From: an uncultured Erysipelotrichaceae bacterium
Lineage (GTDB): Bacteria > Bacillota_I > Bacilli_A > Erysipelotrichales > Coprobacillaceae
Length of the DNA stretch: 8,667 bases
Direction: 5' to 3'
NCBI GenBank assembly: GCA_900544435.1
Contig: UQVG01000075.1
Coordinates: 1 to 8,667 of the forward strand
The notes below the pieces were generated by a model. The model made no database searches. It was not told the DNA's origin and saw only the letters and a list, made by a program, of their open reading frames with translations. Made by a program: the position numbers and the translations under genes. Position 1 is the first letter of the stretch. Every line of letters starts with the position of its first letter. Positions 7,563 to 8,667 of the stretch are shown in pieces.

Positions 7563-8630
7563 ATGAAAATAGGAATTTTAACAAGTGGTGGAGATTGTCA
7601 AGCTTTAAATGCAACAATGGCTTCACTTGCAAAAACACTTTATCGTCAAGATAAAGATATTGAATTAATTGGTTTTTTTAAAGGTTATAGAGGATTAATG
7701 TATGGGGATTATAAAAAAATGTCACCTACTGATTTTGAGGATATTTTAAATGTTGGTGGGACAATTTTAAAAACTTCACGTTGTCCTTTTAAAAAAATGC
7801 GTGTTATTGAAGATGGCTTTGATAAAGTTGAAGCAATGAAAAAAACATATAAGAAATTAAAATTAGATGGATTAGTTGTTTTAGGAGGAAATGGTTCTTT
7901 AAAATCAGCAAATATGTTAAGTCAAGAAGGCTTGAATGTTATTGGTTTACCTAAGACGATTGATAATGATACGTGGGGAACAGATTATACTTTTGGATTT
8001 CAAAGTGCAGTAGATATTGCAACTCATTATTTAGATGAAATTCAAACAACAGCTAAAAGCCATGATCGTGTTTTTGTTGTAGAAATTATGGGACATCGTG
8101 TAGGTCATATTTGTTTAGCTGCTGGTATTGCAAGTCATGCAGATGTGATTTTATTACCAGAAATTCCTTATGATATTAAGGCAGTTGTAAAAAAGATTAA
8201 AGAAAATCAAAAGAATGGAAAAAATTATACGATTATTGCCTGTGCTGAAGGAGCTATTAGTGAGGCTGATAGTTTATTATCAAAGAAAAAATATAAAGCA
8301 AAAGTTGCTAGTAGAAATGGTATGTCTGTTGCTTATGAAATAGCAACAGAGCTAGGAGAATATATTGATAGTGAAATACGTGTTTCATGTGCTGGACATA
8401 TTCAACGAGGTGGAAATCCTTGTTCTTATGATCGTTTAATGGCAACACGTTTTGGAATTGCAGGAGCACAATTGATTTTAAATCATGATTATGGAAAATT
8501 GATTATACTTGATAAAACTGAAGTAAAAGCAATTCCTTTACAAGAAACAGCAGGAAAGTTAAAGTATGTTGATCCTGCTGGTGAAGTTGTTAAAAATGCT
8601 AAATTAATGGGAATTTCATTTGGAGAGTAA
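7563..8630 (+). CDS. pfkA: 6-phosphofructokinase, hybrid ATP/PPi-type active site
   Basis: Product of 355 residues, intermediate between classical bacterial PFK (about 320) and longer PPi-type enzymes. It phosphorylates fructose-6-phosphate to fructose-1,6-bisphosphate. Motifs in order: GGDCQALNA (9-17), GGNGS (108-112), PKTIDND (130-136) with the catalytic base Asp134, EIMGHRVGH (the MGR-like substrate loop), and HIQRGGNPCSYDR near the C-terminus. At the positions that separate phosphate donors, Gly111 (E. coli 104) is ATP-like, while Lys131 (E. coli 124) is the residue of PPi-dependent enzymes. Asn110 replaces the usual magnesium-site Asp103; I recall GGNG in clostridial relatives, so it is probably a subfamily trait and not damage. 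ATP is the likelier donor, but PPi or polyphosphate use is not excluded. It is coupled to ppk1 upstream. The terminator runs off the window. Confidence 0.93.
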   Translation: MKIGILTSGGDCQALNATMASLAKTLYRQDKDIELIGFFKGYRGLMYGDYKKMSPTDFEDILNVGGTILKTSRCPFKKMRVIEDGFDKVEAMKKTYKKLKLDGLVVLGGNGSLKSANMLSQEGLNVIGLPKTIDNDTWGTDYTFGFQSAVDIATHYLDEIQTTAKSHDRVFVVEIMGHRVGHICLAAGIASHADVILLPEIPYDIKAVVKKIKENQKNGKNYTIIACAEGAISEADSLLSKKKYKAKVASRNGMSVAYEIATELGEYIDSEIRVSCAGHIQRGGNPCSYDRLMATRFGIAGAQLILNHDYGKLIILDKTEVKAIPLQETAGKLKYVDPAGEVVKNAKLMGISFGE

Positions 8631-8631
8631 G

Positions 8632-8667
8632 GGGCTGTAACGAATAAATAGTTTTTAAAAATAGTTT
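8632..8667 (+). terminator. Left part of a probable terminator hairpin after pfk, cut by the window end
   Basis: GGCTGTAACGAATAAATAG at 8633-8651 matches the left arm of the terminator after the GH1 gene (5323-5341) at 16 of 19 bases, all three differences being C/T or G/A changes. It starts two bases after the pfk stop. Only the left half is visible, so the prediction is that GTTACAGCC followed by a T run lies just beyond the window. Confidence 0.55.

Overview
The window is a very AT-rich, gene-dense stretch of a low-GC Gram-positive chromosome. Every gene lies on the + strand with a strong AGGAGG-type ribosome binding site, TTA/ATT/AAA/GAA codons dominate, and short intrinsic terminators separate the units. 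Gene content (YhgE/Pip surface protein, GH1 phospho-glycosidase, PPK1, and a PFK with GGNGS and PKTIDND motifs) fits an anaerobic gut Firmicute. My best guess is Erysipelotrichia/Coprobacillaceae-like, but this is an impression and not a demonstrated placement.

Layout: (1) 1-2693, a single-gene unit for an 856-residue YhgE/Pip-family membrane protein with a long Gly-heptad stalk. It is preceded by a -10 box and a large palindrome that looks like a repressor operator, and it is closed by a terminator. (2) 2727-3749, a single-gene unit for a divergent 3-hydroxyacyl-CoA dehydrogenase-family protein. A sequence closely matching the Rex (NADH/NAD+ sensor) operator lies over its presumed promoter, and a terminator follows. 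(3) 3794-5374, a single-gene unit for a GH1 6-phospho-beta-glucosidase, with an extended -10 promoter and a long bulged terminator hairpin. (4) 5458-8667, a two-gene unit of polyphosphate kinase (ppk1) and 6-phosphofructokinase. The pfk Shine-Dalgarno overlaps the ppk1 stop codon. The window ends inside what appears to be a second hairpin related to the one before ppk1.

The enzymes centre on energy and redox metabolism. The GH1 enzyme would release glucose-6-phosphate from PTS-imported beta-glucosides, PFK commits fructose-6-phosphate to glycolysis, PPK1 exchanges phosphate between ATP and polyphosphate, and the dehydrogenase is probably tied to redox state through Rex. No mobile element, CRISPR array, tRNA or rRNA was seen.

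The points most worth a second look are the Rex-like operator in front of a dehydrogenase whose cofactor loop looks NADP-type, the tightly coupled ppk1-pfk pair in which PFK has a hybrid ATP/PPi active-site signature, and the symmetric stalk of the YhgE/Pip protein. No wholly new system is evident. No intergenic stretch exceeds 300 bases; the longest (5315-5513) holds a terminator, AT-rich sequence and the ppk1 promoter.
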